From assembly GCA_014843695.1 (NCBI GenBank), contig CM026403.1, positions 51,628,233 to 51,692,232 on the forward strand: a DNA stretch of 64,000 nucleotides, read 5' to 3'. Each line of letters opens with the position of its first letter. Within the stretch, counting starts at the first letter, position 1. A program made the position numbers and the translations under genes. The stretch comes from Archivesica marissinica. Taxonomy: Eukaryota > Mollusca > Bivalvia > Venerida > Vesicomyidae. Below, in pieces: positions 52,646 to 64,000 of the stretch. The notes under the pieces are model-generated. The model ran no database searches, was not told the origin of the DNA, and worked only from the letters and a program-made list of their open reading frames with translations.

Positions 52646-53170
52646 GTGTGGAAGACATGATAGCGCACATACTGATCTGTAGTCCAGTGGTAACACGATG
52701 GACTGGTAATCCAGGGATCGCAGGTTCGACCCCCCGTCTGACTCTAATATAATTAACAGTCTTTCAGATGGGACATTAAACCGAGGTCTCGTGTCGGTGC
52801 TGTACACCATGCACGTAAAAGAACCAGAGGAGACTCTGGAATGTGTCTCTGTCTGTATCATTGCACTATCCTTCAAAAATCTAAAATTAATAATCTCTTC
52901 AGGAAGCGTCGCTCATATGGGCAACCGGTAGCGACGATAAATAAAGGCGAAAACACACACTTGATAGCGCAGTGTTAGTGCGTTCGTTCACTTCAGGTGA
53001 TAAGCCACGGAGTTACTCCCCAACTCTAGCCATTACGAGTGTGTCCTTAGGCAATGCATATACATTCCACATTGCCGCTTTTCTCTCTATCATGGTGATG
53101 GATTTCACCAGGAATGAGATCTCTAGAACGATTAAACTTAAATCTTGTAAGGACTTGTTTCACAATCACC
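52646..53170 (+). mobile_element. SINE-B copy split by a SINE-A
   Basis: Head gtggaagacatgatagcgca ends at 52667. The element resumes at 52962 with tgatagcgcagtgttagtgc, then cacttcaggtgataagcc, gtgtccttaggcaatgcata, atggatttcaccaggaatga, and ends near cacaatcacc. Confidence 0.85.
52672..52960 (+). mobile_element. SINE-A copy inserted in the SINE-B, with target-site duplication
   Basis: Full SINE-A. The 10-bp site tgatagcgca flanks it at 52658-52667 and 52962-52971. Confidence 0.93.
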
Positions 53171-53303
53171 TATTGTGCACGAATGAGTAACACGATACTA
53201 CAGGGAGTGCGGGAAAGGGTTTCTTTCATTTAACGTTGCTAACGGTTGCCCATTTGAGTGACGGGCAGTTTAACCAACACAACCCAGGGCAAGCTCCAGC
53301 GGT

Positions 53304-53512
53304 TTAACCCATTCAACCCCAAGTAACTGACATGGACTGGTCCATGATATTCTTAGACCAATAAATGAATAAGAAAATTACATTCGGATCAGTTCATTTA
53401 TCAAGATGGGTAATTTTGTCTAAAATTAATAATTATTACTGGCAAAAAAGTGCAGATCCTGATGAGATCATCTGGATCTACACTATATCATAAGCCTATT
53501 TAGAGGCCTGTG
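53304..53512. mobile_element. MITE family 2, copy 3, right end truncated
   Basis: ttaacccattcaaccccaag, then catggactggtccatgatat and aaaaaagtgcagatcctgat, as in copy 1. It stops near tttagaggcc without the right inverted end. Just left of it, 53235-53275 is a SINE-A scrap (gctaacggttgcccatttga). Confidence 0.75.
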
Positions 53513-53662
53513 TGAATGTGTGATCCAATCACGGATTAATGTCCGGAGCTTGACTAGTACCGTTAAATAGAACATATATGGTAACTCTAGATTGGTTTCT
53601 GCCATATATTCTTTCAGCAATGACAGGTGTAGATCGAGAACAAGACTATGCCTATATAGTTT

Positions 53663-56600
53663 ATACCTACATCTACTCCACCTTGCAAGACCCTGTGTAC
53701 CTACATCTACTCCACCTTGCAAGACCCCGTGTACCTACATCTACTCCACCTTGCAAGACCCCGTGTACATACATCTACTCCACATTGCAAGACCCTGCGT
53801 ACCTACATCTACTCCACCTTGCAAGACCCTGTGTACATACATCTACTCCACCTTGCAAGAACCTGTGCAACTACATCTACTCGACCTTGCAAGACCCTAT
53901 GTACCTACATCTACTCCACCTTGCAAGACCCTGTGTACCTACATCTACTCCACCTTGCAAGACCCTGTGTACCTACATCTACTCCACCTTGCATGGAACC
54001 TGTGTACCTACATCTACACCACCTTGCAAGAACCTGTGTACCTACATCTGTTCCATCTTGCAAGACCCTGTGTACCTACATCTACTCCACCTTGCAAGAC
54101 CCTGTGTACCTACATCTACTCCACCTTGCAAGACCCTGTGTACGTACATCTACTCCACCTTGCAAGAACCTGTGTACCTACATCTACTCCACCTTGCAAG
54201 ACCCTGTGTACCTACATCTACTCCACCTTGCAAGACCCTGTGTACCTACATCTACTCCACCTTGTAAGACGCTGTGTACCTACATCTACTCCAACTTGCA
54301 AGACCCTGTGTACCTACATCTACTCCACATTGCAAGACCCTGTGTACCTACATCTACTCCAACTTGCAAGACCCTGTGTACCTACATCTACTCCACATTG
54401 CAAGACCCTATGTACATGCATCTACTCCACCTTGCAAGACCCTGTGTACATATATATACTCCACCTTGCCAGACGCAGTGTACCTATATCTACTCCAACT
54501 TGCAAGACCCTGTGTACATATATATACTCCACCTTGCCAGACGCAGTGTACCTATATCTACTCCAACTTGCAAGACCCTGTGTACCTACATCTACTCCAA
54601 CTTGCAAGACCCTGTGTACATACATCTACTACACCTTGCAAGACCCTGTGTACATACATATACTCCACCTTGCAAGACGCTGTGTATCTACATCTACTCC
54701 AACTTGCAAGACCATGTGTACCTACATCTACTCCACATTGAAGGACCCTGTGTACCTAAATCTACTCCACATTGCAAGACCCTGTGTACCTACATCTACT
54801 CCACATTGCAAGACCCTGTGTACCTACATCTACTCCATATTGCAAGACCCTGTGTACCTACATCTACTCCACATTGCAAGACCCTGTCTACCTATATCTA
54901 CTCCACATTGCAAGACCCTGTGTACATCTACTCCACCTTGCACGACCCTGCGTACATACAGCTACTCCACATTGCATGACCCTGTGTATATACATCTACT
55001 CCACATTGCAAGACCCTGTGTACCTAAATCTACTCCACATTGCAAGACCCTGTGTACCTACATCTACTCCACATTGCAAGACCCTGTGTACCTACATCTA
55101 CTCCACATTGCAAGACCCTGTGTACCTACATCTACACCAAATTGCAAGACCCTGTGTACCTACATCTACTCCACCTTGCACGACCCTGCGTACATACAGC
55201 TACTCCACCTTGCAAGACGCTGTGTACCTACATCTACTCCACCTTGCAAGACCCTGAGTATATACATCTACTCCACCTTGCAAGACCCTGTGTACCTACA
55301 TCTACTGCACCTTGCAAGACCCTGTGTACCTACATCTACTCCACCTTGCAAGACCCTGTGTACATACATCTACTGCACCTTGCAAGAGGCTGTGTACCTA
55401 CATCTACTCCACCTTGCAAGAGGCTGTGTACCTACATCTACTCCACCTTGCAAGACGCTGTGTACCTACATCTACTGCACCTTGCAAGACCCTGTGTACA
55501 TACATCTACTCCAACTTGCAAGACCCTGTGTACCTACATCTACTCCACCTTGCAATACCCTGTGTACATACATCTACTCCACATTGCAATACCCTGTGCA
55601 CATACATCTACTCCACATTGCAAGACGCTGTGTACATACATATAGTCCACCAAGACGCTGTTTACATACATATAGTCCACCAAGACGCTGTGTACATACA
55701 TATAGTCCACCAAGACGCTGTGTACATACATATAGTCCACCAAGACGCTGTTTACATACATATAGTCCACCAAGACCCAGTGTACATACATATACTCCAC
55801 CTTGCAAGACCCTGAATACATGCATCTACTACACCTTGCAAGACCCTGTGTACCTACATCTACTACACCTTGCAAGACCCTGTGTACCTACATCTACTCC
55901 ACCTTGCAAGACCCTGTGTACATACATATACTCCACCTTGCAAGACCCTGTGTACCTACATCTACTCCACCTTGCAAGACCCTCTGTACCTACATCAACT
56001 CCACATTGAAAGACCCTGTGTACCTACATCTACTCCACCTTGCAAGACCCTGTGTACATACATCTACTCCACCTTGCAAGACCCTGCGTACCTACATCTA
56101 CTCCACCTTGCAAGACCCTGTGTACCTACATCTACTCCACCTTGCAAGACCCTGCGTACCTACATCTACTCCACCTTGCAAGACCCTGTGTACCTACATC
56201 TACTCCACCTTGCAAGACCCTGCGTACCTACATCTACTCCACCTTGCAAGACCCTGCGTACCTACATCTACTCCACCTTGCAAGACGCTGTGTACCTACA
56301 TCTACTCCACCTTGCAAGACCCTGTGTACCTACATCTACTCCACCTTGCAAGACCCTGTGTACCTACATCTACTCCACCTTGCAAGACCCTGTGTACCTA
56401 CATCTACTCCACCTTGCAAGACCCTGTGTACCTACATCTACTCCACCTTGCAAGACCCTGTGTACCTACATCTACTCCACCTTGCAAGACCCTGTGTACC
56501 TACATCTACTCCACCTTGCAAGACGCTGTGTACCTACATCTACTCCACCTTGCAAGACCCTGTGTACCTACATCTACTCCACCTTGCAAGACCCTGCGTA

Positions 56601-59600
56601 CCTACATCTACTCCACCTTGCAAGACCCTGTGTACCTACATCTACTCCACATTGCAAGACCCTGTGTACCTACATCTACTCCACCTTGCAAGACCCTGCG
56701 TACATACATCTACTCCACCTTGCAAGACCCTGTGTACCTACATCTACTCCACCTTGCAAGACCCTGTGTACATACATCTACTCCACCTTGCAAGACCCTG
56801 TGTACCTACATCTACTCCACATTGCAAGACCCTGTGTACATACATCTACTCCACATTGCAAGACCCTGCGTACCTACATATACTCCACCTTGCAAGACCC
56901 TCTGTACCTACATCAACTCCACATTGCAGACCCTGTGTACCTACATCTACTCCACCTTGCAAGACCCTGTGTACCTACATCTACTCCACATTGCAGACCC
57001 TGTGTACCTACATCTACTCCACATTGCAAGACCCTTTGTACATACATCTACTCCACCTTGCAATACCCTGTGTACCTACATCTACTCCACCTTGCAAGAC
57101 CCTGTGTACATACATCTACTCCACCTTACAAGACCCTGTGTACCTACATCTACTCCACCTTGCAAGACCCTGTGTACATACATCTACTCCACCTTGCAAT
57201 ACCCTGTGTACATACATCTACTCCACCTTGCAAGACCCTGTGTACCTACATCTACTCCACCTTGCAATACCCTGTGTACATACATCTACTCCACCTTGCA
57301 AGACCCTGTGTACCTACATCTACTCCACCTTGCAATACCCTGTGTACATACATCTACTCCACATTGCAATACCCTGTGCACATACATCTACTCCACATTG
57401 CAAGACGCTGTGTACATACATATAGTCCACCAAGACGCTGTTTACATACATATAGTCCACCAAGACGCTGTGTACATACATATAGTCCACCAAGACGCTG
57501 TGTACATACATATAGTCCACCAAGACGCTGTTTACATACATATAGTCCACCAAGACCCAGTGTACATACATATACTCCACCTTGCAAGACCCTGATACAT
57601 ACATCTACTACACCTTGCAAGACCCTGTGTACCTACATCTACTCCACCTTGCAAGACCCTGTGTACCTACATCTACTCCACCTTGCAAGACCCTGTGTAC
57701 CTACATCTACTCCACCTTGCAAGACCCTGTGTACCTACATCTACTCCACCTTGCAAGACCCTGTGTACCTACATCTACTCCACCTTGCAAGACCCTGTGT
57801 ACCTACATCTACTCCACCTTGCAAGACCCTGTGTACATACATCTACTCCACCTTGCAAGACCCTGCGTACCTACATCTACTCCACCTTGCAAGACCCTGT
57901 GTACCTACATCTACTCCACCTTGCAAGACCCTGCGTACATACATCTACTCCACCTTGCAAGACCCTGTGTACCTACATCTACTCCACCTTGCAAGACCCT
58001 GCGTACCTACATCTACTCCACCTTGCAAGACCCTGCGTACCTACATCTACTCCACCTTGCAAGACGCTGCGTACCTACATCTACTCCACCTTGCAAGACG
58101 CTGTGTACCTACATCTACTCCACCTTGCAAGACCCTGTGTACCTACATCTACTCCACCTTGCAAGACCCTGCGTACCTACATCTACTCCACCTTGCAAGA
58201 CCCTGTGTACCTACATCTACTCCACCTTGCAAGACCCTGTGTACCTACATCTACTCCACCTTGCAAGACGCTGTGTACCTACATCTACTCCACCTTGCAA
58301 TAGGTTGTGTACCTACATCTACTCCACCTTGCAAGACCCTGTGTACCTACATCTACTCCACCTTGCAAGAACCTGTGTACCTACATCTACTCCACCTTGC
58401 AAGACCATGTGTACCTATATCTATTCCACCTTGCAAGACCCTGTGTACCTACATATACTCCACCTTGCAAGACCCTGCGTACATACATATACTCCACCTT
58501 GCAAGACCCTGTGTACCTACATCTACTCCACCTTGCAAGACCCTGTGTACATACATGTAGTCCACCTTGCAAGACCCTGTGTACCTATATCTACTCCACA
58601 TTGCATGACCCTGTGTACATACATCTACTCCACATTGCAAGACCCTGCGTACCTACATATACTCCACCTTGCAAGACCCTCTGTACCTACATCAACTCCA
58701 CATTGCAGACCCTGTGTACCTACATCTACTCCACCTTGCAAGACCCTGTGTACCTACATCTACTCCACATTGCAGACCCTGTGTACCTACATCTACTCCA
58801 CATTGCAAGACCCTTTGTACATACATCTACTCCACCTTGCAATACCCTGTGTACATACATCTACTCCACCTTGCAATACCCTGTGTACATACATCTACTC
58901 CACCTTACAAGACCCTTTGTACATACATCTACTCCACCTTGCAATACCCTGTGTACATACATCTACTCCACCTTGCAAGACCCTGTGTACCTACATCTAC
59001 TCCACCTTGCAATACCCTGTGTACATACATCTACTCCACCTTGCAAGACCCTGTGTACCTACATCTACTCCACCTTGCAATACCCTGTGCACATACATCT
59101 ACTCCACATTGCAAGACGCTGTGTACATACATATAGACCACCAAGACGCTGTGTACATACATAGAATCCACCAAGACGCTGTGTACATAAATAGAATCCA
59201 CCAAGACGCTGTGTACATACATATAATCCACCAAGACGCTGTGTACATACATATAGACCACCAAGACGCTGTGTACATACATATCGTCCACCAAGACGCT
59301 GTGTACATACATATAGTCCACCAAGATGCTGTGTACATACATATAGTCCACCAAGACGCTGTGTACATACATATAGTCCACCAAGACGCTGTGTATATAC
59401 ATAGAATCCACCAAGACGCTGTGTACATACATAGAGTCCATCAAGACGCTGTTTACATACATATAGTCCACCATGACGCTGTGTACATACATATAGTCCA
59501 CCAAGACGCTGTGTACATACATATAGTCCATCAAGATGCTGTGTACATCCATATAGTCCACCAAGACCCTGTGTACCTACATCTACTCCACCTTGCAAGA

Positions 59601-61556
59601 CCCTGTGTACATACATGTACTCCACCTTGCAAGACCCTGTGTACCTACATCTACTCCACATTGCATGACCCTGTGTACATACATCTACTCCACATTGCAA
59701 GACCCTGCGTACCTACATATACTCCACCTTGCAAGACCCTCTGTACCTACATCAACTCTACCTTGCAAGACCCTGTGTACATACATCTACTCCACCTTGC
59801 AAGACCCTGTGTACATACATCTACTCCACCTTGCAAGACCCTGTATACCTACATCTACTCCACCTTGCAAGACGCTGTGTACATACATCTACTCCACCTT
59901 GCAAGACCCTGTGTACATACATCTACTCCACCTTGCAAGACCCTGTGTACCTACATCTACTCTACCTTGCAAGACCCTGTGTACATACATCTACTCCACC
60001 TTGCAAGACCCTGTGTACATACATCTACTCCACCTTGCAAGACCCTGTATACCTACATCTACTCCACCTTGCAAGACGCTGTGTACATACATCTACTCTA
60101 CCTTGCAAGACGCTGTGTACATACATCTACTCTACCTTGCAAGACGCTGTGTACATACATCTACTCTACCTTGCAAGACGCTGTGTACATACATCTACTC
60201 TACCTTGCAAGACGCTGTGTACATACATCTACTCTACCTTGCAAGACCCTGTGTACATACATCTACTCTACCTTGCAAGACGCTGTGTACATACATCTAC
60301 TCCACATTGCAAGACGCTGTGTACATACATATAGTACACCAAGACGCTGTGTACATACATATAGTCCACCAAGATGCTGTGTACATACATATAGTCCACC
60401 AAGACGCTGTTTACATACATATAGTCCACCAAGACGCTGTGTACATACATATAGTCCACCAAGATGCTGTGTACATACATATAGTCCACTAAGACGCTGT
60501 GTACATACATATAGTCCACCAAGACGCTGTGTACATACATATAGTCCACCAAGACGCTGTGTACATACATATAGTCCACCAAGACGCTGTGTACATACAT
60601 ATAGTCCACCAAGACGCTGTGTACATACATATAGTCCACCAAGACGCTGTGTACATACATAGAGTCCATCAAGACGCTGTGTACCTACATCTACTCCACC
60701 TTGCAAGGCGCTGTGTACATACATCTACTCCACATTGTAATACCCTGTGTACCTACATCTACTCCACCTTGCAAGACCCCGTGTACATACATCTACTCCA
60801 CATTGCAAGACGCTGTGTACATACATCTACTCCACATTGCAAGACCCTGTGTACCTACATCTACTCCACCTTGCAAGACCCCATGTACATACATCTACTC
60901 CACCTTGCAAGACGCTGTGTACATACATATACTCCACATTGCAAGACCCTGTGTACCTACATCTACTCCACCCTGCAAGACACTACGTACCTACATATAC
61001 TCCACCTTGCAAGACCCTGTGTACATACATCTACTCCACCTTGCAAAACCCTGCGTACATATATCTACTCCACATTGCAAGACCCTGTGTACCTATATCT
61101 ACTCCACCTTGCAAGACCCTGTGTACCTACATCTACTCCACCTTGCAAGACACTACGTACCTACATATACTCCACCTTGCAAGACCCTGTATACATACAT
61201 CTACTACACCTTGCAAGACCCTGTGTACCTACATATACTCCACCTTGCAAGACCCGGTGTACCTACATCTACTCCACCTTGCAAGACCCTGCGTTAATAT
61301 ATCAACTCCACATTGCAAGACCATGTGTACCTACATCTACTCCACCTTGCAATACCCTGTGTACCTACATCTACTCCACCTTGCAAGACCCTGCGTACCT
61401 ACATATACTCCACCTTGCAAGACCCTGTGTACCTACATCTACTCCACCTTGCAAGACCCTGTGTACATACATCTACTCCACATTGCAAGACCCTGCGTAC
61501 CTACATATACTCCACCTTGCAAGACCCTGTGTACCTACATCTACTCCACTCCGTCT
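53663..61556. repeat. Giant minisatellite, 34-bp unit, about 230 copies (7.9 kb)
   Basis: Unit cttgcaagaccctgtgtacc then tacatctactccac. Subtypes: acata for accta, attgc for cttgc, gacgc for gaccc, gcgtac for gtgtac. A 30-bp subtype (caagacgctgtgtacataca then tatagtccac), lacking the cttg, forms three blocks near 55626-55785, 57406-57566 and 59118-59565, and another at 60320-60675. Segments repeat at about 1.78 kb (55.5-57.0 against 57.3-58.8 kb). The period is 1 mod 3 and stop-poor, so all three plus frames are open for hundreds of codons (up to 1026 residues). None is a credible protein gene. Confidence 0.97.
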
Positions 61557-61930
61557 ATAGTATCGGGTGTCAGTCTAGTCTTGTCTTGTAGTATCGGGTG
61601 TCAGTCTAGCCTTGTCTTGTAGTATCGGGTGTCAGTCTAGCCTTGTCTTGTAGTATCCGGTGTTAGTCTAGCCTTGTCTTGTAGTATCGGGTGTCAGTCT
61701 AGCCTTGTCTTCTAGTATCAGGTGTCAGTCTAGCTTTGTCTTGTAGTACCGGGTGTCAGTCTAGCCTGGTCTTGTAGTATCGGGTGTCAGTCTAGTCTTG
61801 TCTTGTAGTATCGGATGTCAGTCTAGTCTTGTCTTGTAGTATCGGGTGTCGGTCTAGCCTTGTCTTGTAGCATCGGGTGTCAGTCTAGCCTTGTCTTGTA
61901 GTATCGGGTGTCAGTCTAGCCTTGCCTATT
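61555..61930. repeat. Minisatellite, 31-bp unit, about 12 copies
   Basis: Unit gtatcgggtgtcagtctagc then cttgtcttgta. It abuts the 34-bp array directly at actccgtctatagtatcggg. Confidence 0.95.
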
Positions 61931-61949
61931 ATCTTCATGCTGGTTTACA

Positions 61950-62190
61950 CTCTCAGGTTCGATCACCCATCTGACCTTAATAATATTGTAAATCTTTCAA
62001 ATGGGACCTAAACCAGTGTCTCATTTATATGAAAAATTTGGCAGTTTCTTACGGAGGTTGGTGCACCCAAGTACTGGTTAACCGCTGGAGCCTGCCCAGG
62101 AAAGGTGTTGTTAGGTAAACTGTCCGCCGGCGAAATAGCCCAAAATGGTGCTGATGCAGGAGTAAAACCCGAAATATAACATAACATAAT
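61950..62190 (+). mobile_element. SINE-A head remnant fused to a SINE-D body
   Basis: ctcaggttcgatcacccatc and tgaccttaataatattg (SINE-A head end), caaatgggacctaaaccagt, then gtctcatttatatgaaaaat, tttcttacggaggttggtgc, ggagcctgcccaggaaaggt and gtaaaacccgaaatataaca (SINE-D). A recombinant or stacked insertion. Confidence 0.7.
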
Positions 62191-62449
62191 GATTGTGGAA
62201 GATCAGTGGATATATTCTGAATCCCGCCCGCGTGTGAAATATTACTCGCATTGGCACCCGGATCTTCCTACACACATAACGCTAGATAGTCGCCGTATTA
62301 CCTAATCTGTTAGAGCGAGCGACGTTAAGCCGCCAAAATCAAATGACAAACGTTATTGGAAGAGAATATTTAATACGATTGTATGCATATTTAAGGATAA
62401 GTGACTATATTTATGTTCAGTTTGTTATGAATGTTAGACAGTATTGTAC

Positions 62450-62659
62450 GTTTAGGGTAACTTGACAGTGACGTACAAGGGCTATTCCTATCAGTACAGG
62501 TAATTCAGGTAAATATACTGTTATCGATATTAAGATAATGTATTTTTAATGTTTAGTCCGAAACACCGCTTACTGATTTTCAAGCCGATTTACCTGTCTT
62601 GTGTTGTGGACATAAATGGAGTAAATATTGAGTGACGTCACTGTCAAGTTATCCTAAAC
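62450..62659. mobile_element. MITE-like element, 25-bp inverted ends
   Basis: gtttagggtaacttgacagt plus gacgt (62450-62474) pairs with 62635-62659 with one mismatch. About 210 bp, non-coding, AT-rich inside. Confidence 0.8.
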
Positions 62660-63255
62660 ATACTATAGTGGACATTATTATATAATTTGTGGATTCGCAA
62701 AGGTTGTATTATATAAGTCGTGGATTCCCAGGGTTGATGCCATCTTCACAGTTGTAGTTGCAATCGTGACACTCGTAGACCTGCTAATCTTCTTTATTGA
62801 CATTTCCATCCCCGCGTGTATCGAGCTCTATAGCTCCTGTTAAAAAAAATCAAATATAATATATTTTATATTCCAGATATAAAACGAAATATGAACTTAC
62901 CTTTGCTAATATGGCATTAGGAGTAATATGAGTACAAAGGAGTCAACGGTTAACGGGGTTAAACTAATCAAAACGAAATTGAATCAAGTTATTCAATACA
63001 ATTACCTTTAAACCCCGAAATAACATAACATAAAATTTCAAAAATTGTAGCGAAAACAAAATATAATCTAGTATATAGCTAGTCACATTTTCCCAATTGT
63101 ATTCCAGCAACTGTGTAATATTACACGTTGCTTTTTCTCACGTTTACACGCTACACACACGTCCACTATTTTACATATTGGATCGTTTTCGGCTTACATC
63201 TAATACATATTCTCAAAATAATGACAACATACACACAATATGCAATGCAGTTGGT
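62660..63255. other. Unassigned sequence
   Basis: AT-rich with no recognised gene or repeat family; a short approximate duplication (ttatataatttgtggattc / ttatataagtcgtggattc) at 62679 and 62711. Confidence 0.5.
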
Positions 63256-63354
63256 ATTCTCTCTCTCTCTCTTTCTCTCTCATTATCTCTCTCTCTCATT
63301 CTCTCTCACTATCTTTCTCATTCACTATCTCTCCCATTCGCTATCTCTCTCTAT

Positions 63355-63398
<44 letters not shown>

Positions 63399-64000
63399 CT
63401 ATATATCGCATTCTCTCTCATTCTCTCTCTCATTCTCTCTATAGCATGCTCTCATTCTCTCATTTATCATTATCTCTCCGTTATTCTCTCTATCTCATTC
63501 TCTCTCTCTCATTCTCTCATTATCTCATTCTCTCTCATTCTCTCTATATCTCTCATTCTCTCTATCGCGTTCCCTCTATCTCATTCGCTATCTCTCTCTC
63601 TCTCCCATTCTCTCTATCTCATTCTCTCTGTCGCATTCTCTCTCTCTCTCATTCTCTCTCTCATTCTCTCTCTCTCATTCTCTCTCTCTCATTCTCTCTC
63701 TCTCTCATTCTCTCTCTCATTATCTCTCTCTCTCATTATCTCTCTCTCTCATTCTCTCTCTCTCATTCTCTCTCTCTCATTCTCTCTCTCTCTCTCTCTC
63801 ATTCTCTCTCTCTCATTCTCTCTCTCTCTCTCTCATTCTCTCTCTCTCATTCTCTCTCTCTCATTCTCTCTCTCATTACCTCTCTCTCTCTCATCTCTCT
63901 CTCATTATCTCTCTCTCATTCTCTCTCACTCATTCTCTCTCTCTCATTCTCTCTATCTCCTCTCTCTCACTCACTCTCTCTCATTCTCTCTCTCTCATTA
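63256..64000. repeat. TC-rich microsatellite running off the right edge
   Basis: (TCTC)n broken by cattc and catta every 8-20 bases, forming a loose tctctctctcattc unit. Simple-sequence origin. The 115-residue frame entering it is not a gene. Confidence 0.95.

Noticed and set aside
53592..60662. Very long open frames (805, 896 and 1026 residues) on the plus strand
   Set aside because: They are translations of a stop-free 34-bp tandem unit, open in all frames at once, with no start context, splice structure or domain.
63097..63444. 115-residue frame rich in S and L
   Set aside because: Its C-terminal half is TC microsatellite; the rest has no family resemblance.
63256..64000. Telomeric or subtelomeric repeat
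   Set aside because: The unit is TC/CATT simple sequence, not TTAGGG or a related telomere motif.

Overview
This window is eukaryotic. It has spliced exons with canonical GT/AG borders, tRNA-derived SINEs, a non-LTR retrotransposon and small inverted-repeat elements. It is AT-rich and packed with minisatellites. Together these suggest a marine invertebrate, most likely a bivalve or other mollusc; the species cannot be read from the sequence. There is no CRISPR array, operon or prokaryotic gene.

I can support one protein-coding gene, on the plus strand: an SLC49A4 (DIRC2) orthologue, a lysosomal major-facilitator transporter. It is rebuilt here from 11 exons between 4137 and 51553. Splice phases agree at all ten junctions and the exons sum to 1521 nt (506 residues plus stop). 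The exons occupy about 2.4% of the window. The 16.8-kb intron 9 holds a dead LINE (36481-40688, minus strand) and, near its end, a diverged second copy of the terminal exon (46634-47012) split by a SINE.

By my tally about 34 kb, over half the window, is tandem repeat. From left to right: a 31-bp array at the left edge; a 17-bp array upstream of the gene; 20-bp (intron 1), 41/66-bp (intron 2), 48-bp and 20-bp (intron 3), 37-bp (intron 4), 59/87-bp (intron 5), 60-, 40- and 33-bp (intron 6), 55-bp (intron 7), 49-bp (intron 8), 56/122-, 31-, 26-, 119-, 78- and 61-bp (intron 9) and 38/39-bp (intron 10) arrays; then downstream a 7.9-kb 34-bp array, a 31-bp array and a TC-rich microsatellite running off the right edge. 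Every intron of the gene holds at least one array, each with a different unit. Nearly all long open reading frames in the window are translations of these arrays.

The most interesting pattern is that several intronic arrays look copied from splice-site sequence. The intron 10 unit contains the last six bases of exon 10 plus the donor region. The intron 7 unit begins at donor position +3. The intron 2 array runs into the exon 3 acceptor. Other arrays seem to start from transposon ends (MITE terminus in intron 4, SINE body in intron 3). Dispersed repeats fall into at least six SINE families (called A to F here) and several MITE-like families, two with TTAA at their ends. Nested insertions with target-site duplications give a relative insertion order.
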